Source of the DNA: Elephas maximus indicus
Taxonomy: Eukaryota > Chordata > Mammalia > Proboscidea > Elephantidae
DNA length: 64,000 bases
Direction of reading: 5' to 3'
NCBI RefSeq assembly: GCF_024166365.1
Contig: NC_064820.1
Coordinates: forward strand, 132,576,001-132,640,000
Shown here: one piece after another, positions 31,901 to 43,671 of the stretch
Layout: every line of letters begins with the position of its first letter
Numbering within the stretch: the stretch's first letter is position 1
Position numbers and translations under genes: made by a program
The notes under the pieces: model-generated
Told to the model about the DNA's origin: nothing
Databases searched by the model: none
What the model saw: the letters and a program-made list of their open reading frames with translations, nothing else

Positions 31901-34900
31901 CTTTGTTGAGACTTTCATTTTCTCATTCCTCTGTGGCTTCTTCAACGTTGCAGCACCAAAGATATATCAATCCTGAGAAAAGCACCTCCTTTGGATAAAG
32001 AGATGCCAAATGAGCCAAAAAGGCTGTGTGTGTCAGGGAACGGAGCCCAGTATATTTCCAAATAAAACTTCACAGAGCTACAATATTGTTTTAATTACTA
32101 AAACCTGAGGAGGGAACGCAGCGTGTGTCTCTTCCTGCAATGCCATAAAGCTGAGGAATGGGAGGGAGGGCCAAATGGTGGGCTGGGACCCAGCTGAGCA
32201 TTTCGCTGAAGTGTATTTGTGTCGCTGTCTTTTCAGATTCAATGAGATAGTTATGTTTCTTGTGACATCCTGTGGCCTTGGCTGCCTCAGTTTGTGCGTG
32301 TATGAACATAAAAAAGATTTCAAGTGCTAAAAATGAATGTTTCTGTTCTGGATTTCATATGGCTTGCAGACAAGTTGAAACAGACCGAAAAAGAATTGTG
32401 ACGGGGATCAGATGTGAACATTCTGTAGCCTATTCTCCTGTTCTTGGGTCCCCACCCTCTATCTTCCCTTTATCCTCACTCCTTCCTCCTGCACCTCCAA
32501 TTGCCAGTGAACAGGCTCCTTGTCTGACAACAGATGCTTGACAAAGAGAAGTAAGACATTAAAGAGGAGGAGGTGGCTGCTGGAGGTGTGGATGGGTGGG
32601 GGTGGGGCTCGCTGAGAGTTCATTACCACATGCTTTTAACCAAGAACTTGCTCTCCTTGGCTCACCACCAAATGAAGGGAACAAATGGGGCAGGGGCAGG
32701 GAGCCTTTGTCTTCAAGCTCTCAGTGAAATACAGGGTTAATATTAGCAATTATTATTAAAATTAGCCAAATGTTATTAAATGATCTTTGCATAGAAGAAT
32801 AAGTATAGTTTTCCCTTTGGCAGACAATGACATCTGGAGCTCTACATTTTCATGAAATGACTATACTTAACAAAAACATTACTTCATTTTTGTGGTATTT
32901 CTTTTGTGCCTAGGAGCAACCCTGTAATTGTTCACTTCAATTACAACATTACTATTTTAAACTGAAACCCATTTTATCTGCATGCCAGCTTTTTATTTGT
33001 TTTACCAACTATATCTATTTCCATTACTGCAAGGCTGATGGTTTGTCTCAAGAGGAAATCAAATCCATTAATTCAGAAATTTCAAGCTCGGCTGGGTCTG
33101 CCATAAGCAGCATTTCTTATGCTAATAGCAAATGTGCCGAGACTGAAAGGAACTGACATGGCTCTGTTTTTTATCATAACTTAAGCATTTATGTAAGAAG
33201 GCAAATCTAATAGTACTAGGAAACTGTAAGTGTTATTATATATAATTCACTTTCCTGAGATCTGGACAGGGCTCTGGTTTGTGTAGCTGTGGCTTAAATC
33301 AGGCTGCCATGAGACTTAACTCACCTGACTTTTCCTATTTAGCCAACATATTGCTTCACAACAGATACATCTAGCGTGAAACTACATTTGTGGCTTTTTT
33401 TTTTTTTCTTCTTCTCAACATTTTTTTCCCCTTAAAAAGAGGCTTTTGTCAATGCAGAAAAAAATTTTTCCTTTTGCATTCAGCTGATGTCTGAAACTTA
33501 TCCTTTTTATAGCGCTAGCTTGAGACAAACCTGGCCCCATTCTGCTTCATTTTTAATGCACTCTGTTTGGGTCCTATCACATGGTGTGTGTTCCATTAGA
33601 TAGCTTGCCTCGATAAAATCTGACTCTGACCCAGAAAAAAAAAAAAGAGAGAGAGAGAGATTGCTTCTGACTCCTGCGTAAGCTTTTGCAGGCACTGTGA
33701 CCTGTTTATGTCAATGGTAAAGTGTAAGAGATTCCTATCACAGAACCACATCATCTTCTGGGATATAAAAAACACAGAAAGCTCTGGAGGACCTCGGCCC
33801 TCCTTTGTCACCACCAAGCCCATCAGTGCTGTAAATCAGTCCTCAATGGGAGCTCTTGTACACTAGCCGTCACCCATAATCTTTGGAGAAGTAGACAAGG
33901 CTTTTAGGAATTGCTGAACCATGAAGTTGACCTGCTTAGGGTTTTGTTGTAGGCTATTAAATCCAGGATGGCTGTTTTAAGATGATTCCACCTTCTTCTT
34001 GCCTTGGTTTAGTTAAGCAACTCTACCCCAAGCTCACTATTTGCCTGATTTAAAAAAAAAAAATCAGAATGGAGAAACCTGCTGTTTGAGAGTACTACCT
34101 TCACACACCAATTTAATGAGTGACTTATGCTGACGTAGTTTACAGGCTCAAGCAACTCGATACTAATTTTGCAGCTAAGGAAAGATTTACTAACTGTACA
34201 TACTGCTCTGCTTTTGTTGGCATGGGTACCATGATTCTTTTCTCCAAAAACAAACTCTAAATCTTTTGTAAACATGCATTATTTGGTTAACACATTGTAA
34301 ATGGATCCCAGTTGCGCAGCACAAGCGCTCCTCACTATTATGTAAACAATTATTCACTGAAAGGCTTGCTTTAAGTTGTAAATGAATATATTTCAGCTGT
34401 AATGTTGCTTTCAGACCTGCCCAGTGGTATAAATCTGGTCATTTGTTTTTTGCACTCTGCCTGTTACTAACCAGTTAGAAATGTGCTGATTATTTGCACA
34501 AGCCTTTCACACTGCGAGCACAGTTAAATTGCGGTTTTATTTTTCCTGTGTTTGATGAGTGTTAACAAGAGCACCATTTGAGGAAACCCAAACCAAATAC
34601 AGCTCTTTAATTGGGGTTGGGGGTGTTTGGGAAAAGCCACCCGGTGAGTAATTCTACTGTTTAATGTTTAAGAGTTCACCCAGCTCACTGTAGGACTTAC
34701 AGCAAAATTAATTAAAGGGAGTTGACAAAAATTCAGGGCCATGTTCAGTCAACTGAATAGCTTGAAATATGGTGAATCCAGTTATTGGGGGTGCAAATTG
34801 CTTTGTGCAGTGTCTAATTCCCAACCATCTCCTTTAAACCCCTACTCTTGCCAAGCAGCTCCATGTTTGGATTAGGCAATTTTACATTTTAGATCCTTCA

Positions 34901-35220
34901 AAAGAATACAGTTTGGAGAAGAAAATGAAGTAGTGATCTCACAGGGCACATGACCTGCTTTCATAGGATCTGTCCAGGGGCTGATAAAAGTTCTAGCCAA
35001 CTCAGCTTTGCCTTTTTTTCTTTTTTTCCTAAACAGCCCATTAATCACTTTTAAAGTTTCCCTACCCCTTGTAGTTTGATGAGGTTTCAGTAGTGTGCTG
35101 ATCTGCCAAACTTTGAGGACAAAAATATTATGACCTGAAATGGTCTCATTGGTATGAACCAGAGCAAATGTTGCAGCTTTATCTACCTCTGTTGATAAGT
35201 TACTAAACCATTGACTTAGT
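28921..35220. other. 6.3-kb repeat-free block, candidate conserved regulatory DNA
   Basis: I could identify no interspersed repeat in this block although the window otherwise carries one roughly every 1-2 kb. It has a short TG run (29466-29490), a GA run (33647-33661), homeodomain-like attaattaac (31185), forkhead-like tgtttac (30736-30742) and tgtaaaca (34341-34348), and an X-box-like palindrome at 30931-30944. Small frames (29470-29691, 31202-31492, 32272-32541, 34009-34275) lack family features. Enhancer function is inference. Confidence 0.45.
30931..30944. promoter_or_regulatory. RFX/X-box-like palindrome
   Basis: gttaccctggtaac is two inverted GTTACC half-sites with a 2-base spacer, fitting the X-box bound by RFX factors (consensus roughly GTYRCC-n-RGYAAC). 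It lies in the repeat-free block. Single motifs arise by chance, but a 14-base perfect full site is rare. Confidence 0.5.
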
Positions 35221-35224
35221 TAGT

Positions 35225-35440
35225 GCTGACCTTAGATCAAGCCTCAGATCATGGGAAAAGCCCCAGGTTCTACCCCTGGATTTGCTCCTAACTAGCTCTG
35301 TGACTTTGAGCACTCAGTTAGCCTCTGTGAGCCTTATCTATGACATGATAGGATAGGACAGCAAGATCATTATTGTTCCTTCTGGAACTAAAATTCTTTG
35401 AACGTCTGTGGTACATAATTCCAGCTGCTATTTTGCATCC
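35225..35440 (+). repeat. MIR SINE
   Basis: Forward order: ggttctacccctggatttgc, actagctctgtgactttgag, cagttagcctctgtgagcct, ttatctatgacatgata and a diverged tail. Near full length. Confidence 0.75.
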
Positions 35441-35514
35441 ATAAATAAATATAGGAAAGAGACTTAGTAGTCAAACAGTATGGTAGCTAAAAGTATGAGG
35501 CTTTTTACCTCCAT

Positions 35515-37322
35515 ATTGAATATTAAAAAGAAAATCTGGACCTCATAAAAATTAAAAACTTTTGTTCATCAAAAGGCTTTATCAAAAAAGTGAAAAGATA
35601 ACAACTGGGAGAATATCTTCGGAAACCATGTATTCGACAAGAATCTAACAACAAATAAAATATTAACAACAAAAAGACAAATAATCCAATCATAAAATGG
35701 GCAAAGGACTTGAATAGACACTTCACTGCACATACGAAAAGATGCTCAGTGCCATTAGCCATCAGAGAGATGCAAATCAAAAACCATAATGAGATACCAT
35801 TTCACTCCCACTAGGATGGCTAAGATTAAAAAATAAAGAAATAAAAAAAAACAGAAAATGACAAATGTTGGTGAAGATGTGGGGAAGCTAGAATCCTTAT
35901 CCACTATCACTGAGAACGCAAAATGGTACAGCTGTTGTGGAAAACAATGTGGTCATTCCTCAAAAAACTAAAAATAGAACTACTCTATGACCCAGCAATT
36001 CCATTGCTAGATATATACCCAAAAGACTTGAAAGCAGAGACTCAAAAAGACACTGGTACACCAGTGTTCGCTGCAGCATTATTCACAACAGCCAAAAGGT
36101 AGAAACAATCTAAATACCTATCAACAGATGAATGGATAACAAAATGTGGTTCATACAGACAATGGATTACTACTTGACCAGTAGGAGAAATGAAGGTTTG
36201 ATGCATGCTACAGTATGGATGGAGCTTGAAGAGATTATACTAAGTTAAATAAGCCAATCACAAAAGGACAAATAATGTGTGGACTCCCTTGTATAAAAAG
36301 ATAAGAAAAGGCAAATATATGAGAACAAAGTTTATTAGCAGTTACCAGGGGTGGGAGGGAGAGGGTTGAGAGGGATTAATGGTGATGTAAAACTCACATT
36401 GATTAAGGGTAGGGTTGCACAGCCAATTATTGCCATTGCTGTCAATGTTGTATACCTTGTATGATAGATATATTTATAACAATGACAACAAATAAAAAAA
36501 AAGGGGAGAGAGAGAAAGAGTACCTGATGAGGCTGCTTCTGTATACCCAAACACCTCATGGGATTTGGTTCCTTGATTTGGAGGTTTACGGTCATGATTT
36601 CACGGGACAACCCCCTTAATGGGCCTAATAACGTGCTTAGTGCTTCTGTTCTACCTCCTGCTCCTAGTTGTATAGTGCTGGGGTATTAAAAGCTTGCAAG
36701 TGGCCATCCAAGGCACAACAATTCGTCTCTATTCACCTGGAGCAACAGAGGAAGAAGGGGAGTCAGGAATAGGAGGCGGATATGGAATGTGTAGTTCATT
36801 TTCTCCATGTATACCTGCCTCCTTTGCCTTGACACCAGAAGAACCAGATGGTGCCCAGCTACCATTACTGAGCATTTTGATCAAAGATTCCATACAAGAA
36901 TCCTGATCAAAAGAAGAAAAATGCAGAATAAAATTTAAAATTCTCATGAACTCCAGACTTTTTCGAGCTATGGAGGTTGGATGAACTCCTGAAAATATTG
37001 CCCAAAGATAACCTTTAAACCTTAAACTAAAAATATCTCCTGAAGTCATCTTATAGCTTGACTAATAAAAAAAGGCTTGCCTTGAGCATTATGCTTTTAA
37101 GAACTATCTATATGGGATCAAATTGACAGCAGCAACTGGAAAGATTAGAAAGGAACCTTAGGGTGAAGTGAATTCAGGTTAATCAGAAAAGGAAGGTGAG
37201 AATGGTTGTACAACTCAAGAACATAACCGGTGTCACTAATTGTACACATAGAAACTGCTGGATTGATGGATGTATGCTTTGCTGTGTATATTCTCAGTAA
37301 CTATAACAAAATTTTAAAAAAA
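35515..37322 (+). mobile_element. old L1 3' fragment (ORF2 end and 3'UTR)
   Basis: Translation fragments match the L1 ORF2 C-terminal region: segments equivalent to actgggagaatatcttcgg, atgggcaaaggacttgaata, tgacccagcaattccattgc and atggatggagcttgaagaga. The 3'UTR follows with a G-rich tract at 36348-36374 and an ending in ttaaaaaaag at 37322. It has many stops. Its tail shares segments with the L1 at 4804-12921, indicating an older member of the same lineage. The part at 36360-36510 ends in its own A-rich run, so two truncated copies in tandem cannot be excluded. Confidence 0.8.
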
Positions 37323-37556
37323 GAAAATCTGTGGTTTCTTAGTAACTACCAATTCTGTAGAGTTAATAAAGATTAGACACTCTTTTATCAGTGGCTATTC
37401 ATTGCAGCCATAAGTAACTATATTATCATCACCTAAACCACGTGAGTCATATCGTTTAGATGTACAATGGTCTGTAATTGTACATTATTATTTAAATTAA
37501 TAATTGTACATTATTATTTCTAATTAGTTTAACACAGTTTCTCCTGTAGTGACCAG

Positions 37557-40500
37557 GCCCCCACAGGTCTGTCAGTTTGTCATACTGGGGGGATTTTATT
37601 GCTGTGATGCTGGAAGCTCTGCCAGCAGTACTCAAATACCAGCAGGGTCACCCATGATGGACAGGTTTCAGCTGAGCTTCCAGCCTAAGGCAGACTAGGA
37701 AGAAGGACCTGGCAGTCTACTTCTGAAAAGAATTAGCCAGTGAAAACCTTATGAATAGTGGCAGAACATTGTCTGATATAGTGCCAGAAGATGAGCCCCT
37801 CAGGTTAGAAGGCACTCAAAACATAACTGGCAAAGAGCTGCTTCCTCAAAGTAGAGTCAACCTTAATGACGTGAATGGAGTCAAGCTTTTAGGGCCCTCA
37901 TTTGCTGATGTGGCATGACTCAAAATGAGAAAAAATAGCTGCAAACATCCATTAATAATTGGAACTCAGAATGTATGAAGTATGAATCTAGGACAATTGG
38001 AAAGCATCAAAAATGAAATGGAATGAATAAATATTGGTATCCTAGCCATTACTGAGCTGAAATGGGCTGGTATTGGTCATTTTTAATCAATCATATGGTG
38101 TACTATGCTGGGAATGACAACTTGAAGAGGAATGGTGTTGCATTCATAGTCAAAAACAATACATCAAGATCTATCCTGAAGTACAACACTGTCAGTGATA
38201 GGAAAATATCCATATGCCTACAAGAAAGACCGGTTAATACTACTATTATTCAAATTTATGCACTAACCACTAAGGCCAAAGATGAAGAAATTGAAGGTTT
38301 TTACCAACTTCTGCAGTCTGAAATGGATCGAACATGCAATCCATATGCACTGATAATTACTGGTGATTGGATTGCAAAAGTTGGAAACAAAGAAGAAGGA
38401 TCAGTAGTTGGAAAATACGGCCTTGGTGATAGAAATGATGCTGGAGATCACGTGATAGAATTTTGCAAGACCAATGACTTTTTCATTGCAAATACCTTTT
38501 TTCAACAACATAAATAGAGATTATACATGTCGACATCGCCAGATGGAATACACAGGAATCAAATCGACTACATCTGTGGAAAAAGACAATGGAAAAGCTC
38601 AATATCATCAGCCTGAGCAAGGCCAGGGACCGACTGAGAATCAGACTATCAATTACTCATATGCAAGTTCAAATTGAAACTGAAGAAAATTAGAACAAGT
38701 CCACAAGAGCCAAAATACAATCTTCAGTATATACCACCTGAATTTAGAGACTATCTCAGGAATAGATTTGACTCATTGAACACTAATGACTGAAGACCAG
38801 ATGAGTTGCGGAATGACATCTGGGACATCAAAAATGAAGAAAGAAAGAGGTCATTGAAAAGACAGCAGAGAAAGAAAAGACCTAAATAGATGTCAGAAGA
38901 GACTCTGAAACTTGCTCTTGAACATCTAGTAGCTAAAGCAAAAAGAAAAAAATGATGAAGAGCTGAAGAGAAGATTTTAAAGGGCAGCTGTAGAAGACCA
39001 AGTGTTATGATGACATGTGCAAAGACCTGAAGATAGAAAGCCAAAAGAGAACATACTCAGCATTTCTCAAGCTGAAAGAACTGAGGAAAAAATTCAAGCC
39101 TCAAACTGCAATATTCAAGGATTCTATGGGGAAAATATTAAACCATGCAGGAAGCATCAAAAGGGATGGAAAGCATACACACAGTAACTATACCAAAAAG
39201 AATCAGTTGACATTTAACCATTTCAGGAGGTAACATATGATCAGGAACCCGCAGTACTGAAGGAAGAAGTCCAAGCTGCACTGAAGGCATTGGCGAAAAA
39301 CAAGGCTCCAGGAATTGACAGGATACCAATTGAGATGTTTCAACAAATGGATGCAGTGCTGGAAGTGCTCACTCGTCTATACCAAGAAATTTGGAAGACA
39401 GCTATCTGCCAACTGAAAGGAAAACATCCATATTTATACCTATTTCCAAGAAAGGTGATTCAACCAAATGCAGAAATTATCGAACAATATCATTAATATC
39501 ACACGCAAGCAAAATTTTGCTGAAGATCATTCAAAAGCAGCTGCAGCAGTATATCGACAGAAAACTGCCAAAACTTCAAACTGGATTTAGAAGACGACGT
39601 GGAACCAAGGATATCATTGCTAATGTCAGATGGATCCTGGCTGAAAGCGGAGAATACCAGAAAGATGTTTACCTGTGTTTTATTGACTATGCTAAGGCAT
39701 TTGACTATGTGGATCATAACAAATTATGGATAACACAGCAGAGAATGGGAATTCCAGAACACTTAATTGTGCTCATGAGGAATCTGTACATGGATCAAGA
39801 GGCAGTCATTTTAACAGAACAAAGAGATGCTGCCTGGTTTAAAGTCAGGAAAGGTGTGCATCAGGGTTGTACTCTTTCACCATACCTATTCAATCTGTAT
39901 GCTGAGCAAATAATCCAAGAAGCGGGACTATATGAAGAAGAACGGGGCATCAGAATTGGAGGAAGACTCATTAACAACCTGCCATATGCAGATGACACAA
40001 CCTTGCTTGCTGAAAATGAAGAGGACTTGAAGCATTTACTGATGAAGATCGAAGACCACAGCCTTCAGTACGGATTACACATCAACATGGAGGAAAAAAA
40101 AAAAATCCTCACAACTGGACCGATAAGCAACATCATGATAAACGGAGCAGAGATTGAAGGTGTCAAGGATTTCGTTTTACTTGGATCCACAATCAACATC
40201 TGTGCAAGCTGGAGTCAAGAACTCAAAAGGTGCATCGCATTAGGCAAATAGCTGCAAAAGACCTCTTTAAAGTGTTGAAAAGCAAAGATGTCACCTTGAG
40301 GACTAAGGTGTGCCTCACTCAAGCCATGGTGTTTTCAATCACTTCAGACACGTGTGAAAGTGGACAAGGAATAAGGAAGAAAGAAGAAGAATCGACACCT
40401 TTGAATTGTGGTGTTAGTGAAGAATATTGAATATATCATGGACTACTAAAAGAATGAACAAATCTGTCTTGGAAGAATTACAACCAGAATGCTCCTTAGA

Positions 40501-40751
40501 AGTAAGTCTCAACTGTTTTGGACATGTTACCAGGAGGGATCAGTTCCTGGAAAAGGACATCATGCTTGTTAAAGTAAAGGGTCAGCAAAAAAGAGGAAGA
40601 CCCTCAACAAGATGGAATGATACAGTGGCTGCAACGATGACTCAAGCATAGCAACGATTATGAGGATGGCGCAGGACTGAGCAGTGTTTCCTTCTGTTGT
40701 GCGTAGAGTCACTATGAGTGGGAATCGACTCGACGGCACCTAATAGCAACA
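37557..40751 (+). mobile_element. near full-length BovB/RTE LINE
   Basis: A ~3.2-kb RTE-clade LINE flanked by tagtgaccag (37547-37556) and tagtgatcag (40752-40761), one base different. It has a ~370-base leader starting cccccacaggtctgtcag, one ORF with apurinic-type endonuclease and reverse transcriptase, and a 3' end gactcgacggcacctaatag with no poly-A, as usual for RTE. The leader and tail recur in other fragments of this window, and the tail is shared with AfroSINEs. BovB is known in Afrotheria, ruminants and squamates. This copy is disabled. Confidence 0.95.
37925..40740 (+). pseudogene. BovB endonuclease-reverse transcriptase, broken
   Basis: The family enzyme nicks DNA and primes reverse transcription at the nick. 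A likely start ATG (37925) is followed by an in-frame TGA at 37976-37978. The endonuclease part (38062-38517) keeps YYAGNDNLKRNGVAFIVK and IIQIYALTTKAKDEE, but GDWNAKVG reads GDWIAKVG (codon 38371-38373), losing the conserved Asn. It then shifts frame near 38500, so the SDH-like end is scrambled. The reverse transcriptase (39391-40251) is open: FIDYAKAFDYVDH, HQGCTLSPYLFNLYAEQ and catalytic YADD at 39985-39996. A stop follows at 40249-40251. The 3' boundary is approximate. Confidence 0.92.
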
Positions 40752-40863
40752 TAGTGATCAGTATCCAAACTACCTTTTTCTTCCTGACAAGTTACTTATT
40801 CAGATATCTATTTTATGTATTAAATTCAATTTAGTTAAAAAAATGAAATTAATGTGCATATCA

Positions 40864-40902
40864 ATATATATATATCACACACACACACACATATATATTT
40901 AC
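40864..40902. repeat. TA/CA microsatellite
   Basis: A tatatata run, then cacacacacac, then atatatat. It lies just before the minus-strand AfroSINE tail, where A-rich SINE ends often seed microsatellites. Confidence 0.85.
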
Positions 40903-41100
40903 CCCGTTTACTTCAAGTCAATTCCAGCTCATGGCAACTGCATGTGATACAGAGTAGAACTGCTCCGCAAGGTTTTCTTGGCTGTAGTCTCTAAAAAAAT
41001 AAGATTATCAGTCCTTTCTTCCATGTGCTGCAGGGTGGGTTTGAACACCCACCTTTAGGTTAGGAGTTGGGTGTAAATCATTTGTACCATTCAGGGATCT
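40903..41100 (-). mobile_element. AfroSINE, long subtype, minus
   Basis: acttcaagtcaattccagct, gatacagagtagaactgctc, ttttcttggctgtagtctct, tcagtcctttcttccatgtg and gggtttgaacacccaccttt. Diverged at the tRNA-like end. Confidence 0.85.
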
Positions 41101-42015
41101 TTATCAATACCTATCTGTGAAAATAAAGACAGGAGACATTTTCTTTTCTCTGAAACTTTCTCTTCTTTAGAAATTGATACAAGTTATCACTCATGACAAA
41201 TTGGGGCCAATTTGTCCCAATTTGTCATGAGTGATACTCATGATTTTGTACTCAATTTGTCTTTTGGAGTATAAAAAGCCCATTTAAGAACTATTATATC
41301 AGGTTCGTTATAATGGAAAAGATAGGACTTGTCCAGTTCTTTTGCTGTAGCTACACTCAATCTTGTAAATAAAAAACAAGCACGTTCCTGGCATATACCT
41401 CACCCTACTATAAATATTCTACATGCTGGTCCACAAAGAAAATGGAACATTTTTTAATTGTAAGTATTTTAGTTAGAAAAACCCTTTGGAATTTTTTTTT
41501 TTTAAATTGGTAGTTTTTAGTTATTTCTGAGTCCTGATAATTGGTTTATTTTCGAATTTAGATGTTAGACCAAACTGAAGTATCAGCCATGTTGCCTTTT
41601 ATTAGCTTCTCTATTTGCCACACTTTTCATTCAGTGCTTCCTAAAAATATATATCACTGCTCACTACTGCTTTTTTTTTTTTTTTGCCTGCTTCTGACCC
41701 TGTCCAGACAGCTGCGCTGTCATGATTTTACATTTCAGTGTTCCACTTTATAACACAATCTCTAGGAATACCACGTTGAAAAGGAGGAACCATTTCTTCC
41801 AGGCCAAATGTGTAGAGTGTTGATAAAGTCAATCCAGGATTGAAATGTGTATTGAGTAGCTCACCTGTGACCTTAGAAGCATTCGTAAGGAGGAAAAGGT
41901 GCTTTTGGTCTCTATTGTAGCCTTGGTTATTTAGATAAGCCACAGACTTGGTCTATTATTTTTTCCTATCAAATTTAAACTTGCATGTTTATTACAAAAA
42001 ATGGTCACCTACACA
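41101..42015. other. unique sequence holding a perfect hairpin
   Basis: No repeat family or gene seen apart from the hairpin annotated at 41185-41236. Several T runs are present (41488, 41671). A 63-codon frame at 41562-41753 is low complexity. Confidence 0.5.
41185..41236. repeat. 21-bp perfect inverted repeat with 10-base loop
   Basis: Arms 41185-41205 and 41216-41236 are exact reverse complements around a 10-base loop (gccaatttgt). They are not part of a repeat family I recognise. A third partial copy of the caatttgtc element follows near 41250. Confidence 0.85.
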
Positions 42016-42020
42016 ATGAA

Positions 42021-42180
42021 GGAAACCCTGGCGGCATAGTGGTTAAGTGCTACAGCTGCTGACCAAAGGGTTGGCAGTTCAAATCCACCAGGCACTCCTT
42101 GGAAACTCTATAGGGCAGTTCTCCTCTGTTTTATAGGGTTGCTATGAGTTGGAATCGACTCAATGGCAATTGGTTTCTCT
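42021..42180 (+). mobile_element. AfroSINE, short subtype
   Basis: gaaaccctggcggcatagtg, gctacagctgctgaccaaag, ccaccaggcactccttggaa, tttatagggttgctatgagt and tggaatcgactcaatggc, then a T-rich tail. Few differences from the copy at 28210. Confidence 0.93.
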
Positions 42181-42296
42181 TTCTTTTTTTTTTTTTTTTA
42201 GATACACGAAAGATTCAAGTAAGTTTTTACAGACACTTATTCATGTCACAATATTATGCTAAATGAATTGAAGAATTCAAATATTCTAATGTGCAG

Positions 42297-42720
42297 GTCC
42301 CTAGGTGGCACAAAGGGGTCCTGGTGGTGTAGTAGTTAAGGGCTTGGCTGCTAACTGAAAGGTCAGCAATTCAAACCCACCAGCTGCTCCATGGAAGAAA
42401 GATGTGGCAGTCTTCTTTCATAAAGATTACAGCCTTGAAAAACCTATGGGGCACTTCTACTCTGTACTACAGGGTCACTATGAGTCATAGTTGGCTCAAC
42501 AGCAACAAAAACAAAGGTGGCACAAATGACTTGTGCTCAGCTGGTAACCAAAAGGTTGGTGGTTCAAACCCACTCAACAACAATGTAGAAGAAAGGCCTG
42601 GAAATCTGCTTTTGTAAAGATTACAGGCAAGAAAACTTCATGGAGCACAGTTCTGCTATATAACATCTGGGGTCACCGTGAGTCAGAATCTATTCAACAG
42701 CAATGAGTTTTGGTTTTAGT
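42297..42720 (+). mobile_element. AfroSINE host copy split by another AfroSINE
   Basis: Head ggtccctaggtggcacaaa lies before the inner insertion. The body resumes at 42516 with gacttgtgctcagctggtaa, ggtggttcaaacccactcaa, gaaggcctggaaatctgct-like and gtcaccgtgagtcagaatct, ending near 42720. The ggtggcacaaa head segment is duplicated around the inner copy. Confidence 0.9.
42315..42515 (+). mobile_element. AfroSINE nested in AfroSINE, 11-bp TSD
   Basis: Complete long-type copy: ggtcctggtggtgtagtagt, aaggtcagcaattcaaaccc, agaaagatgtggcagtcttc, ctatggggcacttctactct, gtcactatgagtcatagttg. ggtggcacaaa at 42304-42314 and 42516-42526 is exact and comes from the head of the host SINE. Confidence 0.95.
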
Positions 42721-42949
42721 TTGGGATATTCCCTCTAGCTGTGCCTGAGCTGAGGCTTTCATGCTATTGTCAATTAGCCAACATGATCTAGTTAGAAATT
42801 ATTCTGTACTATTTTCCTGAGCGGACAGAATTCCCTTGCTATGACATATCTCAGAAGATGTCCAGGTATCTAAAGGATCTTTAAATAGTTATGCTGCCTT
42901 GGTTGATTCTTTTCTTTTCAATTACTTACCCTCTAAACACGTTGATTGG

Positions 42950-43115
42950 AGCCCTGGTGGTACAGTGGTTAAGAGCTTAGCTGCCAACTAAAAGGCTGGA
43001 AGTTCAAATCTACCAGCTGCTCCTTGGAAACGCTATGAGGCAGTTCTACTCGGTCCTGTAGGGTCGCTATGAGTTGGAATTCACTCAACAGCAATGGGTT
43101 TGGTTTTTTTTTAAT
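42950..43115 (+). mobile_element. AfroSINE, short subtype
   Basis: ggagccctggtggtacagtg, gctgccaactaaaaggctgg, accagctgctccttggaaac, tgtagggtcgctatgagttg, then a gggtttggtttttttttaa end. Confidence 0.94.
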
Positions 43116-43671
43116 GCTTTGATGGTAAGGTAAAAGCCTTCTGTTTTTAGACTTGTTGGTATGAGGACTTATATCTGGCTATTACTCATTTAAATACTTT
43201 AGTAGCAGGAAGGGAATAATTTAGTAGCCATCCTCATATAATTTCACTCTTAAATAAGCATGTATTGTTTTTTACAGAAATAATGATGCTTTTTTAAGCT
43301 TTTTTTTTTTTTTGTCTTTTTCAAAGGATAATTAAATGTGTCATTCTTTCAAATGCAATGTGAGATGATGATGGTAAATGCAGAAAAGAACCACCAAACC
43401 TAGACCAGAGGGATCAGGAAAGGCTGCCCTGCTGATCGATGCTACAACAACACTGAGTATTGAAGGATAAGAAAATTTAGCTTGGAGAAAGGAAGCAGGG
43501 TTCTTTTCAGGCAGAGGGAAGAACATATGTTGTCCTATAGGTTTGAGTTTAAATCACGTGATGTTAGAAATGCCTCCCCTAACAACAACACAAATGTTTT
43601 TTTATATTTTATACAAAATTAATTATTTAAGAAAATTATCTACCTCCTCATTTTAAAACGGAAATTTGGGA
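43116..43671. other. no gene or repeat recognised
   Basis: Unique-looking sequence with a T run at about 43303-43313. No frame of interest. Confidence 0.5.

Noticed and set aside
38062-40251. 151- and 286-codon frames as host endonuclease or reverse transcriptase genes
   Set aside because: They are the decayed BovB ORF within a TSD-bounded LINE.
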